46,753 nucleotides of DNA from Marinobacter antarcticus (GTDB lineage Bacteria > Pseudomonadota > Gammaproteobacteria > Pseudomonadales > Oleiphilaceae). The notes beneath the pieces were generated by a model. The model was not told the DNA's origin. It ran no database searches and was given only the letters and a program-made list of their open reading frames with translations. Both the position numbers and the translations under genes were made by a program. The stretch spans positions 1-46,753 of the forward strand of contig NZ_DRGY01000081.1 in NCBI RefSeq assembly GCF_011049865.1, given 5' to 3'. Shown piece by piece: positions 20,274 to 27,392 of this stretch. Numbering within the stretch: the first letter of the stretch is position 1; the number at the start of each line of letters is the position of its first letter.

Positions 20274-21394
20274 TCAGAATCCCCGGCGGGTTCTGAAGTC
20301 GTGAAAAAAACGCCCTGGAGCCAGGACGTAAGAGGTTGTATAAAAGCAGGGCCGCGATTCTGATGACCAATATCAATCGAGACGGCAACGCTCATACCCG
20401 AGAGCAAACTCGGCCCGTCGATCGTATTTTCCAGTTCGATCCGCACAGGAATACGTTGTACAACCTTCACCCAGTTGCCCGTCGCGTTTTGGGCGGGCAA
20501 AATCGAAAACTCGGAGCCAGCTGCGCCGGCAATACTGCCCACGTGACCTTCCCAGACATCGTCAGGGTAGGCATCCACTTTAATTTCGACGTTCTGGCCC
20601 GGCTGAATATGGGTCAGTTGGGTCTCTTTCAAGTTGGCGTCTACCCAAACATTCTTAACGGATACCAGGCTCATGGCGGCGCGGCTCGGGCTGGCATATT
20701 GCCCTTCCACCGGTATTTGGGAGGCAATCCCGTCAAAGCGCGCTGCCACCCGAGTGTCTTCACGGTTCATCTGCGCTGCATCCAGAGCTGACTGCGCTTT
20801 CCGGTACAGCGGATGTTTCTCCACAGCAATATCGGGATCGCCACCAAGGCCTGCTTTGATGCGCTCAAGGCCCGTGCGAACCTGCTGAACCTGCTCCTCG
20901 GCAAGCTCCATTTTGTGGCGGTAGCTATCCAGTATTGAGTCGGACACGGCGCGTTTTTTTGCCAGTTCACCTTGTCGTTCGTATTCACGCGCGGCAAATG
21001 CCTGATTGCTCTTGGCTGCCGACAGCTCTTGTTGCTTCTCTCGGTAACTGGCTTTCATCGTTTCAATCTGGGTTTTCACCTCTGCCCGCTCAGATCGGGC
21101 GGTATCAAGGGCAATCCGATAGCGCTCAGGGTCTATCTCAAAAAGCGGATCGCCAGCTTTCACTTTCTGGTTTTCTTTAACGGCAACATTCACAACGGTG
21201 CCGGAGACCTCAGGAACCACAGACACCACATCCGCACGTACATAGGCATTCTCGGTTTCCACATAACGACCGCCCAGAAGATACACAACGGCGGCGATAA
21301 GAATGATAATCAGCGGCACCACTGTTAGCAGCAGGAATCGGCCACTGACCACACCGGATTGGCTGTCGGGTAAGCGTTTCGTTGTATCGCGCAT
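20270..21394 (-). CDS. emrA: HlyD/EmrA-type membrane-fusion protein
   Basis: A periplasmic adaptor of about 374 residues with one N-terminal TM helix (FLLLTVVPLIIILIAAVVYLL). A biotinyl-lipoyl-like half (DVVSVVPEVSGTVVNVAVKE) is followed by a coiled-coil hairpin (about residues 90-190) and a beta-barrel region. It links EmrB to an outer-membrane channel. The start at 21394 is preferred because AGGAA lies about ten bases upstream; the frame is open ten codons further, to an ATG at 21424 with a poorer ribosome site. Its promoter carries nested dyads, indicating regulation by an unlinked repressor. Confidence 0.88.
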   Translation of the reverse strand: MRDTTKRLPDSQSGVVSGRFLLLTVVPLIIILIAAVVYLLGGRYVETENAYVRADVVSVVPEVSGTVVNVAVKENQKVKAGDPLFEIDPERYRIALDTARSERAEVKTQIETMKASYREKQQELSAAKSNQAFAAREYERQGELAKKRAVSDSILDSYRHKMELAEEQVQQVRTGLERIKAGLGGDPDIAVEKHPLYRKAQSALDAAQMNREDTRVAARFDGIASQIPVEGQYASPSRAAMSLVSVKNVWVDANLKETQLTHIQPGQNVEIKVDAYPDDVWEGHVGSIAGAAGSEFSILPAQNATGNWVKVVQRIPVRIELENTIDGPSLLSGMSVAVSIDIGHQNRGPAFIQPLTSWLQGVFFTTSEPAGDSE

Positions 21395-21452
21395 AGTGTT
21401 CTGGTTCCTGAAAATACGACGCATTAAAGGCTCATCAGGTTTTCATGAGCTG

Positions 21453-21485
21453 GAGCATTATAAGCATGCTCATATTCGGAGTGAA
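21453..21485 (-). promoter_or_regulatory. emrAB promoter with overlapping inverted repeat
   Basis: On the minus strand, TTCACT (21485-21480) and TATAAT (21462-21457) are 17 bases apart. The -10 lies inside the dyad GAGCAT (21453-21458)/ATGCTC (21466-21471). A wider pair ATGAGC (21445-21450)/GCTCAT (21468-21473) surrounds it. This is a good candidate for repressor control of the pump. Confidence 0.6.
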
Positions 21486-21578
21486 CAGCGAACTTGAAAA
21501 ATACTGCTACGCTTAGGGTCCGGGTAGTAAAAATGCTGACCGGCGATTTCAGGTTTATCACGTCAAGGAGAAGCGTAA

Positions 21579-22013
21579 ATGAACGTTCATTCTGGCTTTA
21601 CCTTTCGCCCCGGTTTTGTTGTACGGCTCATCTCTACAGTGTCTGGAACAGCTCTGGCACTAATTATCTCTTCTTCTGCCCTGGCCGCAGACGCACCGTC
21701 TGAAGTGAAGACAGCCGCAGTCCACGCAGGCCTTGCAGCCAAAGCAGACAATGTTAAAGGTGTGCAAACGCATTTGCATCACGCACTGAATTGCCTTGTC
21801 GGACCAGATGGCGACGGCTTTGACAGTAACGAATTGAACCCATGTGGCGACATGGGCAAAGGCGCCATTCCCGACACCAAAGATGACATGATGAAGGGAC
21901 AGTTGAAAAAGGCGGTTGCCAAAGTAAACAGCGGGCTGGATACGGATGACTACGATGAGGCGAAATCGGCTGCTATGAGCACCCAGAAAATGCTCGAAGC
22001 GCAGTCCATGTAA
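21579..22013 (+). CDS. small exported protein of unknown function
   Basis: A 144-residue protein I do not recognise. It starts after a clear AAGGAG site. The N-terminus is a signal peptide with hydrophobic core (LISTVSGTALALIISSSALA) and probable cleavage after ALA-A near residue 37. The mature part, about 107 residues, is helical and acidic. It has two cysteines flanking the aspartate-rich GPDGDGFDSNELNPC, which could form a disulfide-closed loop, possibly a calcium-binding one, and a histidine pair in QTHLHHALNC. It stands alone, divergent from emrAB and followed by a strong terminator. A periplasmic location is inferred. Confidence 0.75.
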   Translation: MNVHSGFTFRPGFVVRLISTVSGTALALIISSSALAADAPSEVKTAAVHAGLAAKADNVKGVQTHLHHALNCLVGPDGDGFDSNELNPCGDMGKGAIPDTKDDMMKGQLKKAVAKVNSGLDTDDYDEAKSAAMSTQKMLEAQSM

Positions 22014-22034
22014 TTTTAAAAGCAGTCGGTATAA

Positions 22035-22063
22035 AAAAGGGCCACGGCAAACGTGGCCCTTTT
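22035..22063. terminator. bidirectional rho-independent terminator
   Basis: The perfect arms AAAAGGGCCACG and CGTGGCCCTTTT enclose the loop GCAAA, with T-runs in both directions. It lies between the convergent small exported-protein gene and livM, and can end both transcripts. Confidence 0.92.
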
Positions 22064-22098
22064 TCTTTGCTAGCCAGGTTGGCTGGCACTTCTGTTCG

Positions 22099-23094
22099 CT
22101 AACCCATATTCTTGCGCACGAACTTCTGAACCTCGCCCACAATGCCGCTACGAAACGCGAGCACCGTAATAACAAAAATACCCCCCAGAATGGGATCTAC
22201 CCAGTCTCGGAGTGGTCCCTGACCCAGTTGGTACTCTATGTTTACTACCAGGGTGGCGCCTAACACCGGGCCGAGCAACGTACCCATGCCCCCTATAAGC
22301 GTCATCAGGATAACTTCACCCGACATGTGCCAGTGCGCATCGTTCAGAGACGCCAATTCAAACACGACCGATTTCATTGACCCCGCCAGGCCTGCAAGAG
22401 CAGCAGACATCACGAACGCCAGTATCTTGTACCGATCTACCTTGTAGCCCAAAGAGATCGCGCGAGGCTCGTTCTGTTTGATGGCCTTCAACACATGACC
22501 GTAGGGACTGCTGACAATACGTTGAACCAACAGGTAACAACCGAGGAAGACCGTCAGCACGACGTAATACAAGTTCAGGTTATCCTCAAGGTTGATCAAC
22601 CCGAACAGCTCGCCTCTGGGTACGCCATGCATACCATCTTCACCGCCGGTAAAGGATGCCTGAACGAAGAAGAAAAAGACCAACTGAGCCAGGGCGAGGG
22701 TCACCATGGCAAAGTAGATACCTTGCCGGCGAATGGAAAGCAGAGCGAAGCCCAGCCCAAGCACAGTCGCCATCAGTGTGCCCGCGATTACACCCATCTC
22801 CGTTGTGAGTCCGCTAAAATTACTGAGCAAATAACCTGTGGTGTATCCACCTGTTGCCAAAAAAGCCGCATGGCCGAAAGACAACAGGCCGGTAAACCCG
22901 AACAGCAGGTTAAAGGCCACTGCAAACAGCGCGAAACACAGGATTTTCATCAAAAATACGGGATACATGACAAACGGTGCCAGCAACAACAGCACCAGCA
23001 ATACGCCGTTCAGAATCCACTTCCTGCGACTGTCGATTTTCTGCTGTTTGAGAATCGTTTGCTGGATGTCCGACTGAATATCGATCTGACTCAT
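22099..23094 (-). CDS. livM: LIV-type ABC transporter permease LivM
   Basis: A 331-residue inner-membrane permease of the branched-chain amino-acid family with about nine to ten TM helices. The family hallmark FNLLFGFTGLLSFGHAAFLATGGYT lies near residues 60-84. The conserved cytoplasmic loop region, AIKQNEPRAISLGYKVDRYK, contacts the ATPases. It starts two bases after livH with the strong site AAGGAGG, and is the last gene of the importer operon. It pairs with LivH to form the channel. Confidence 0.93.
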   Translation of the reverse strand: MSQIDIQSDIQQTILKQQKIDSRRKWILNGVLLVLLLLAPFVMYPVFLMKILCFALFAVAFNLLFGFTGLLSFGHAAFLATGGYTTGYLLSNFSGLTTEMGVIAGTLMATVLGLGFALLSIRRQGIYFAMVTLALAQLVFFFFVQASFTGGEDGMHGVPRGELFGLINLEDNLNLYYVVLTVFLGCYLLVQRIVSSPYGHVLKAIKQNEPRAISLGYKVDRYKILAFVMSAALAGLAGSMKSVVFELASLNDAHWHMSGEVILMTLIGGMGTLLGPVLGATLVVNIEYQLGQGPLRDWVDPILGGIFVITVLAFRSGIVGEVQKFVRKNMG

Positions 23095-23096
23095 GA

Positions 23097-23984
23097 TTAT
23101 GCCTCCTTGCCGAACAGACCATTGGGTCGGATCATCAGCACGATCACCATGACCAGAAAGATCACAGCAGACGATGCGGGTGGGTAGAAGGTTTTGGTAA
23201 GGCCCTCAACAACGCCCATGAGAATACCGGTGATAATGGCGCCACCGATGGAGCCCAGCCCCCCGATAACCACAACGGCAAAAACAACAATAAGAATGTG
23301 CGAGCCCATGACCGGGGTTACCGAATAGATGGGCGCGGCCAGCACACCCGCAAACGCGGCCAGCATAACCCCGAAGCCGTAGGTGAGGCTGACCAGCAAA
23401 GGCACGTTGATACCAAAGCCCTGCATCAATTGGGAGTCTTCTGTACCGGCTCGCAAGTATGCACCCAGCTTGGTTTTCTCAATCATGAACCAGGTAACGA
23501 AACACAGAAGAAGCGCGGCCACAATAACCCAGGCCCGATAAAAAGGCAGGAACATGAACCCAAGGTTTACGCCGCCTTTGAAGACATCCGGTATGGAATA
23601 ACGAAGGCCAGACACACCGTAAATATTGGTAAGAATACCCTGCATAATCAGCGCAACACCGAAGGTCAGAAGCAGGCTGTAAATATGATCCTGCCCGGCA
23701 ATGCGGCGAAGAAGAAAATATTCAACAAGCACCCCGACGATGCCAACCAGTACCGGTGCCAGAAAAAGGGCCACCCAGTAGTTCACACCAAGATTATCAA
23801 ACAGGATAACCGTTGCCATGGCACCCAGCATGTACATGGCACCGTGGGCAAAATTGATAATTTTAAGAAGGCCGAAAATAACCGCCAGCCCCAGGCTCAG
23901 CAGCGCGTAAAACGCACCGTTGATAACCCCGATCAAAAGCTGGCCGTAAAGCACCGCCATGGGCACGCCGAATATCATGGACAT
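23097..23984 (-). CDS. livH: LIV-type ABC transporter permease LivH
   Basis: A 295-residue permease with about eight TM helices, homologous to LivM. LLIGVINGAFYALLSLGLAVIFGLLKIINFAHGAMYMLGA at its N-terminus is the family signature (residues about 15-55). The coupling segment near the middle (AGTEDSQLMQGFGIN) matches the ATPase-contact loop. It is separated from the binding-protein gene by 100 bases that contain a strong stem-loop, which may lower its expression relative to the binding protein. Confidence 0.92.
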   Translation of the reverse strand: MSMIFGVPMAVLYGQLLIGVINGAFYALLSLGLAVIFGLLKIINFAHGAMYMLGAMATVILFDNLGVNYWVALFLAPVLVGIVGVLVEYFLLRRIAGQDHIYSLLLTFGVALIMQGILTNIYGVSGLRYSIPDVFKGGVNLGFMFLPFYRAWVIVAALLLCFVTWFMIEKTKLGAYLRAGTEDSQLMQGFGINVPLLVSLTYGFGVMLAAFAGVLAAPIYSVTPVMGSHILIVVFAVVVIGGLGSIGGAIITGILMGVVEGLTKTFYPPASSAVIFLVMVIVLMIRPNGLFGKEA

Positions 23985-24043
23985 GTTGCTAACTCCAAAA
24001 GCAGCACAGACGTTGGATCCGTTTTTAAATTTTTGTCGTTTTT

Positions 24044-24071
24044 GAGCTCTCCGGACAGCGCCGGAGAGCTC
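24044..24071 (-). other. intercistronic stem-loop after the binding-protein gene
   Basis: GAGCTCTCCGG and CCGGAGAGCTC form a perfect 11-base stem with a six-base loop, 13 bases past the binding-protein stop. On the transcribed strand it is followed by A-rich, not T-rich, sequence. It is therefore more likely an RNA-stabilising or processing hairpin than a full terminator. Confidence 0.65.
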
Positions 24072-24084
24072 GTTTACCTACGTC

Positions 24085-25299
24085 TTATTTGCCAGTGACC
24101 AGCTTGCAGTCGCTTTCGGCGAGCGGACGGAAAGCTTCATCAGCTGGTATGGTGCTGATGATTTTGTACAGATCCCACTCACCCGTGGACTCTTCAGGCG
24201 TTTTCACCTCCGCCAGATACATGTCGTGCACCATACGGCCATCTTCACGAATGCGGCCATTCTTGGCGAACATGTCGTTGATAGGCGTATCCATCATCTG
24301 CTTACGCACGGTTTGCGCATCATCTGAGCCTGTTGCTTTAATGGCGTTCAGATACTGCAGTGTGCTGGAGTAGATACCGGCATGAACCATGGTTGGCCTT
24401 GCGCCGGTTTCTTCCATGAAACGGTCAGACCAGGCACGGGTCTCGTCGTTCATATCCCAGTACCAGCCTGTAGTCAGCTGAAGGCCCTGGGCAACTTCGG
24501 TTCCCAGCGCGTGCACATCACTCAGGAAAACCACGAGGCCCGCAATGGTCTGGCCAGACTGGGTTACACCAAATTCAGCGGCTGTGGTAATCGCGTTAGT
24601 GGTATCTGCACCCGCGTTTGCCAAGGCGATAACGTCAGCACCAGAAGCCTGTGCCTGCAAAATGAACGAGGAGAAGTCCGGTGTCGGGAACGGATGGCGA
24701 ATGCTGCCTATGATTTCACCGCCATTGGCCTCCACAACACGGGTCACGTCCTTTTCCATTGCGTGGCCAAAGGCATAGTCGGCAGTCAGGATATACCAGG
24801 TCTTGCCGCCTTCCTTAACGATCGCAGTGGGTGTGCCGATAGATAATGCGTAGGTGTCATAAGCATAGTGAATGTGGTTCGGAGTGCAGTACTCGTTGGT
24901 GATACTGGACGCCGCAGAACCGTTAACCAGACCCAGCTTATCGGCCTCTTCCAAAACCTTGGTTGCGGCGATGGTTACAGAGGAGGCAACAAGGCCCGCC
25001 ACCATATCGACCTTGTCGTTTTCTACCCAGCGACGCACGGTGCTTGAGGCTACGTCCGGGCTGTTACGATCGTCGGCGGTTACGATTTCAATTTTTGCGC
25101 CGTCAACCTTGCCGCCAAAATCCTTGACGGCCATTTCCAGGGCCGTTAGGCCGTTAGGGCCGGCCAGATCACGATAGGTGCCGGACATGTCCGCCAGATA
25201 GCCAATTTTAACGACATTGTCGCTGATTTCCGCTTGGGCACCACCCACCATCAAGGCGGATGCAACGGCTGAGGTCAGAAGCTTTTTCATCATTGTCAT
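24085..25299 (-). CDS. ABC transporter substrate-binding protein (Peripla_BP_6, LIV type)
   Basis: A 404-residue periplasmic binding protein. Signal peptide MTMMKKLLTSAVASALMVGG is followed by cleavage near AQA-E. The mature two-lobe protein begins VVKIGYLADMSGTYRDLAG, typical of type I periplasmic binding proteins for amino acids, short-chain amides or aromatic acids. GGAG nine bases before the ATG at 25299 supports this start over the ATGs at codons 3 and 4. The ligand cannot be named from sequence; the neighbouring acyl-CoA ligase points to a carboxylic acid as much as to leucine. Confidence 0.92.
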   Translation of the reverse strand: MTMMKKLLTSAVASALMVGGAQAEISDNVVKIGYLADMSGTYRDLAGPNGLTALEMAVKDFGGKVDGAKIEIVTADDRNSPDVASSTVRRWVENDKVDMVAGLVASSVTIAATKVLEEADKLGLVNGSAASSITNEYCTPNHIHYAYDTYALSIGTPTAIVKEGGKTWYILTADYAFGHAMEKDVTRVVEANGGEIIGSIRHPFPTPDFSSFILQAQASGADVIALANAGADTTNAITTAAEFGVTQSGQTIAGLVVFLSDVHALGTEVAQGLQLTTGWYWDMNDETRAWSDRFMEETGARPTMVHAGIYSSTLQYLNAIKATGSDDAQTVRKQMMDTPINDMFAKNGRIREDGRMVHDMYLAEVKTPEESTGEWDLYKIISTIPADEAFRPLAESDCKLVTGK

Positions 25300-25378
25300 T
25301 ATTATAATCTCCGCGACTGTTTTGCGTTGGTTCGGTTTTTGTTGCTATTTTTTTCTTTTCACACGTACATATCCGGGC

Positions 25379-26101
25379 TCAGACACCCAAATAACCATTC
25401 AGCACTGACTGCTTTGCGTGCAGTTCGCTGGCGCTGACTTCTTCCACAATCCGGCCATGCTCAACCACATAATGGCGATCAGCCAATGGCGCCGCAAAGT
25501 GGAAATTCTGCTCGACCAGAATAATGGTCAGGCCTTTCTTTTTGAGAGCCAAAAGAACCTCGCCAAGCTTCTCCACAATGACGGGAGCCAGGCCCTCGGT
25601 GATTTCATCCAGCAAAAGCATGTTGGCGCCGGTGCGAAGAATGCGCGCCAGAGCAAGCATTTGCTGCTCTCCCCCTGAGAGCTTGGTGCCCTGAAAAAAG
25701 CGGCGCTCATACAGATTGGGGAACATCGTGTAGATTTCTTCCAGGCTCATACCCCCGCTGCGCACCACAGGCGGCAACACGAGGTTTTCCTGAACGCTGA
25801 GTGACGAAAAAATGCCCCGATGCTCGGGGCAATATCCAACACCCAGCCTCGCAATGTTGTGCGGGGCGCAAGACATGGTCTCCTCCCCGTTGATCATGAT
25901 GGAGCCGGTACGCCGCCCCACCATGTTCATAATTGCCTTGAGGGTGGTACTTCGCCCGGCGCCATTTCGGCCGAGCAGTGTGACCAGCTCACCCCGGTTA
26001 ACGACCATTTCAATGCCGTGCAAGATATGGGACTCACCATAAAATGCATGCAGCCCGGAAATACGCAACTGCTCGTAATCCTTTGTGCCGTTTGCACTCA
26101 T
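25379..26101 (-). CDS. livF: LIV-type ABC transporter ATPase LivF
   Basis: A 240-residue ATPase subunit. Walker A reads GRNGAGRSTT, with Arg50 where the phosphate-binding lysine normally stands. The signature is LSGGEQQML, Walker B is MLLLDEITEGL, and the switch histidine region is LVEQNFHF (with Q-N-F). Its start overlaps livG by four bases (ATGA). With LivG it forms the heterodimeric ATPase. The rest of the protein is well conserved, so the Walker A change is more likely a tolerated variant than a loss of function. Confidence 0.92.
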   Translation of the reverse strand: MSANGTKDYEQLRISGLHAFYGESHILHGIEMVVNRGELVTLLGRNGAGRSTTLKAIMNMVGRRTGSIMINGEETMSCAPHNIARLGVGYCPEHRGIFSSLSVQENLVLPPVVRSGGMSLEEIYTMFPNLYERRFFQGTKLSGGEQQMLALARILRTGANMLLLDEITEGLAPVIVEKLGEVLLALKKKGLTIILVEQNFHFAAPLADRHYVVEHGRIVEEVSASELHAKQSVLNGYLGV

Positions 26102-26892
26102 TGGGCAGCCTCCACTTCGGCGTCGGTTCCCCGCTCGCCGCTAGACCCAGCTCCCATATAGACCTCGCGCACGCGAGGATCGGCGGAAACGGTTTCATAG
26201 TCGCCTTCTGTGAGCACTGCTCCCTGGGCCAACACGGTTATGCGATCACACAGCTTGGAAACCACGCCAAGATTGTGCTCAACCATCAGAACGGTCCGGC
26301 CTTGAGCCGCTTTGCGCACCAGCTCCACAACGCGATCAACGTCTTCGGTGCCCATGCCCTGGGTTGGTTCGTCGAGCAACAGTATTTCCGGCTCCATAGC
26401 CAACGTGGTTGCCAACTCAAGCGCCCGTTTGCGGCCGTATGCCAACTCAACGGTTGTGGTGTTGGCAAACTCGGTCAGGCCCACAGACTCCAGAAGCTCC
26501 ATGGAGCGCGCGTTCAGCCGGTTCAAAGACGCACCGGATTTCCAGAAGCTGAAAGAGTTGCCCTCGAAGCTTTGCAACGCCACACGAATGTTTTCCAGCG
26601 CGGTCATGTGCGGAAATACTGCGGAAATCTGAAACGAGCGAACCATGCCTTTGCGGGCGATGGCAGCCGATTTCAGGGGCGTTATGTCTTCGCCCTTCAA
26701 GAGAATCTGTCCGCGGGTTGGAATGAGGAATTTGGTGAGCAGATTGAACACGGTTGTCTTACCTGCACCATTTGGGCCGATCAGAGCGTGTATATGGCCT
26801 TTCTGAATCTTCAGATTCACGTCGTCGACCGCTACAAAGCCTTTGAACTCTTTGACAAGGTTCTGGGTCTCCAGCACGTACTGGTCACTCAT
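26098..26892 (-). CDS. livG: LIV-type ABC transporter ATPase LivG
   Basis: A 264-residue ATPase subunit with canonical Walker A GPNGAGKTTVFN near residue 37. The LivG-type signature is LAYGRKRALELA rather than LSGGQ. Walker B is ILLLDEPTQGM, and the switch region is LMVEHNLGVV. It is the first gene of the importer operon, and a long palindrome with the LiuR-type core lies about 50 bases upstream. The ribosome site is weak (AGG about ten bases before the ATG). Confidence 0.93.
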   Translation of the reverse strand: MSDQYVLETQNLVKEFKGFVAVDDVNLKIQKGHIHALIGPNGAGKTTVFNLLTKFLIPTRGQILLKGEDITPLKSAAIARKGMVRSFQISAVFPHMTALENIRVALQSFEGNSFSFWKSGASLNRLNARSMELLESVGLTEFANTTTVELAYGRKRALELATTLAMEPEILLLDEPTQGMGTEDVDRVVELVRKAAQGRTVLMVEHNLGVVSKLCDRITVLAQGAVLTEGDYETVSADPRVREVYMGAGSSGERGTDAEVEAAQ

Positions 26893-26939
26893 GGGCCAAT
26901 CTACCTTTTGTTTTTGTTGTGCATGTTACTTGCCTACAG

Positions 26940-26973
26940 ATTAGATTGACGTTTACGTAGACGTCAATCTAAT
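26940..26973. promoter_or_regulatory. long palindromic LiuR-type operator of the liv operon
   Basis: A perfect 13-base inverted repeat, ATTAGATTGACGT (26940-26952) and ACGTCAATCTAAT (26961-26973), surrounds TTACGTAG. Its core matches the liuR-proximal site at 16 of 21 bases. On the minus strand TTGACG (-35-like) lies in one arm and TAATCT, a weak -10, lies 18 bases downstream, so the dyad covers the promoter spacer as MerR-family regulators do. It overlaps the stop codon of the upstream thioesterase gene. Confidence 0.7.
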
Positions 26974-27392
26974 TCTCGTTTTTTCGGTGGTATCGAATAC
27001 GTCATCGTGGAATGAGCAACGGGCTCCTCGTCACCTTCAGAATAGACAAACACCTCCCCCACTCCCATGGAGCGCCCCACTTTAATCATAGTCGCCCTCG
27101 CCCAGAGTGGCGTATGGGCTGCAGGCTTGCGCAGAAAGTTAATGTTCAGGTTCGTGGTTACCGCCAGCGGCACCAACCCAATTCGACTGAGCAATGCGGC
27201 GTAGAGCGCCAAGTCGGCCAGGCCCATCATAACGGGGCCGGACACAGTTCCACCTGGCCTGAGGTGACCGTTGTCAACATCCAGACTCATCTCCGCCCAG
27301 CCATCCCCAAGTTTTCTCAGGCTGCCATAGGCCGCCCCCTGGGGAAACTGCTCGTGGAGAAAGCTGTCGAGTTCCTCAAACGTCACCATCAT
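26964..27392 (-). CDS. PaaI-like hotdog thioesterase
   Basis: A 142-residue hotdog-fold acyl-CoA thioesterase of the PaaI/YbaW-related group. The central helix region RPGGTVSGPVMMGLADLALYAAL (split motif, about residues 45-67) holds the residues expected to activate water. Such enzymes release free CoA from short-chain or aromatic acyl-CoA, often to rescue CoA from dead-end intermediates. It overlaps the upstream ligase gene by four bases (ATGA), so it is translationally coupled to an enzyme of opposite direction. The stop codon lies within the operator of the liv operon. Confidence 0.85.
   Translation of the reverse strand: MMVTFEELDSFLHEQFPQGAAYGSLRKLGDGWAEMSLDVDNGHLRPGGTVSGPVMMGLADLALYAALLSRIGLVPLAVTTNLNINFLRKPAAHTPLWARATMIKVGRSMGVGEVFVYSEGDEEPVAHSTMTYSIPPKKRELD

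Noticed and set aside
24044..24071. The hairpin after the binding-protein gene as a transcription terminator.
   Set aside because: On the transcribed minus strand it is followed by A-rich sequence, not a T-run, and the permease genes downstream have no other evident promoter.
22099..26892. Calling the importer a proven leucine/isoleucine/valine transporter.
   Set aside because: The LIV family also carries amides, urea, aromatic and other acids, and the ligand pocket cannot be judged by eye. Only the architecture is supported.
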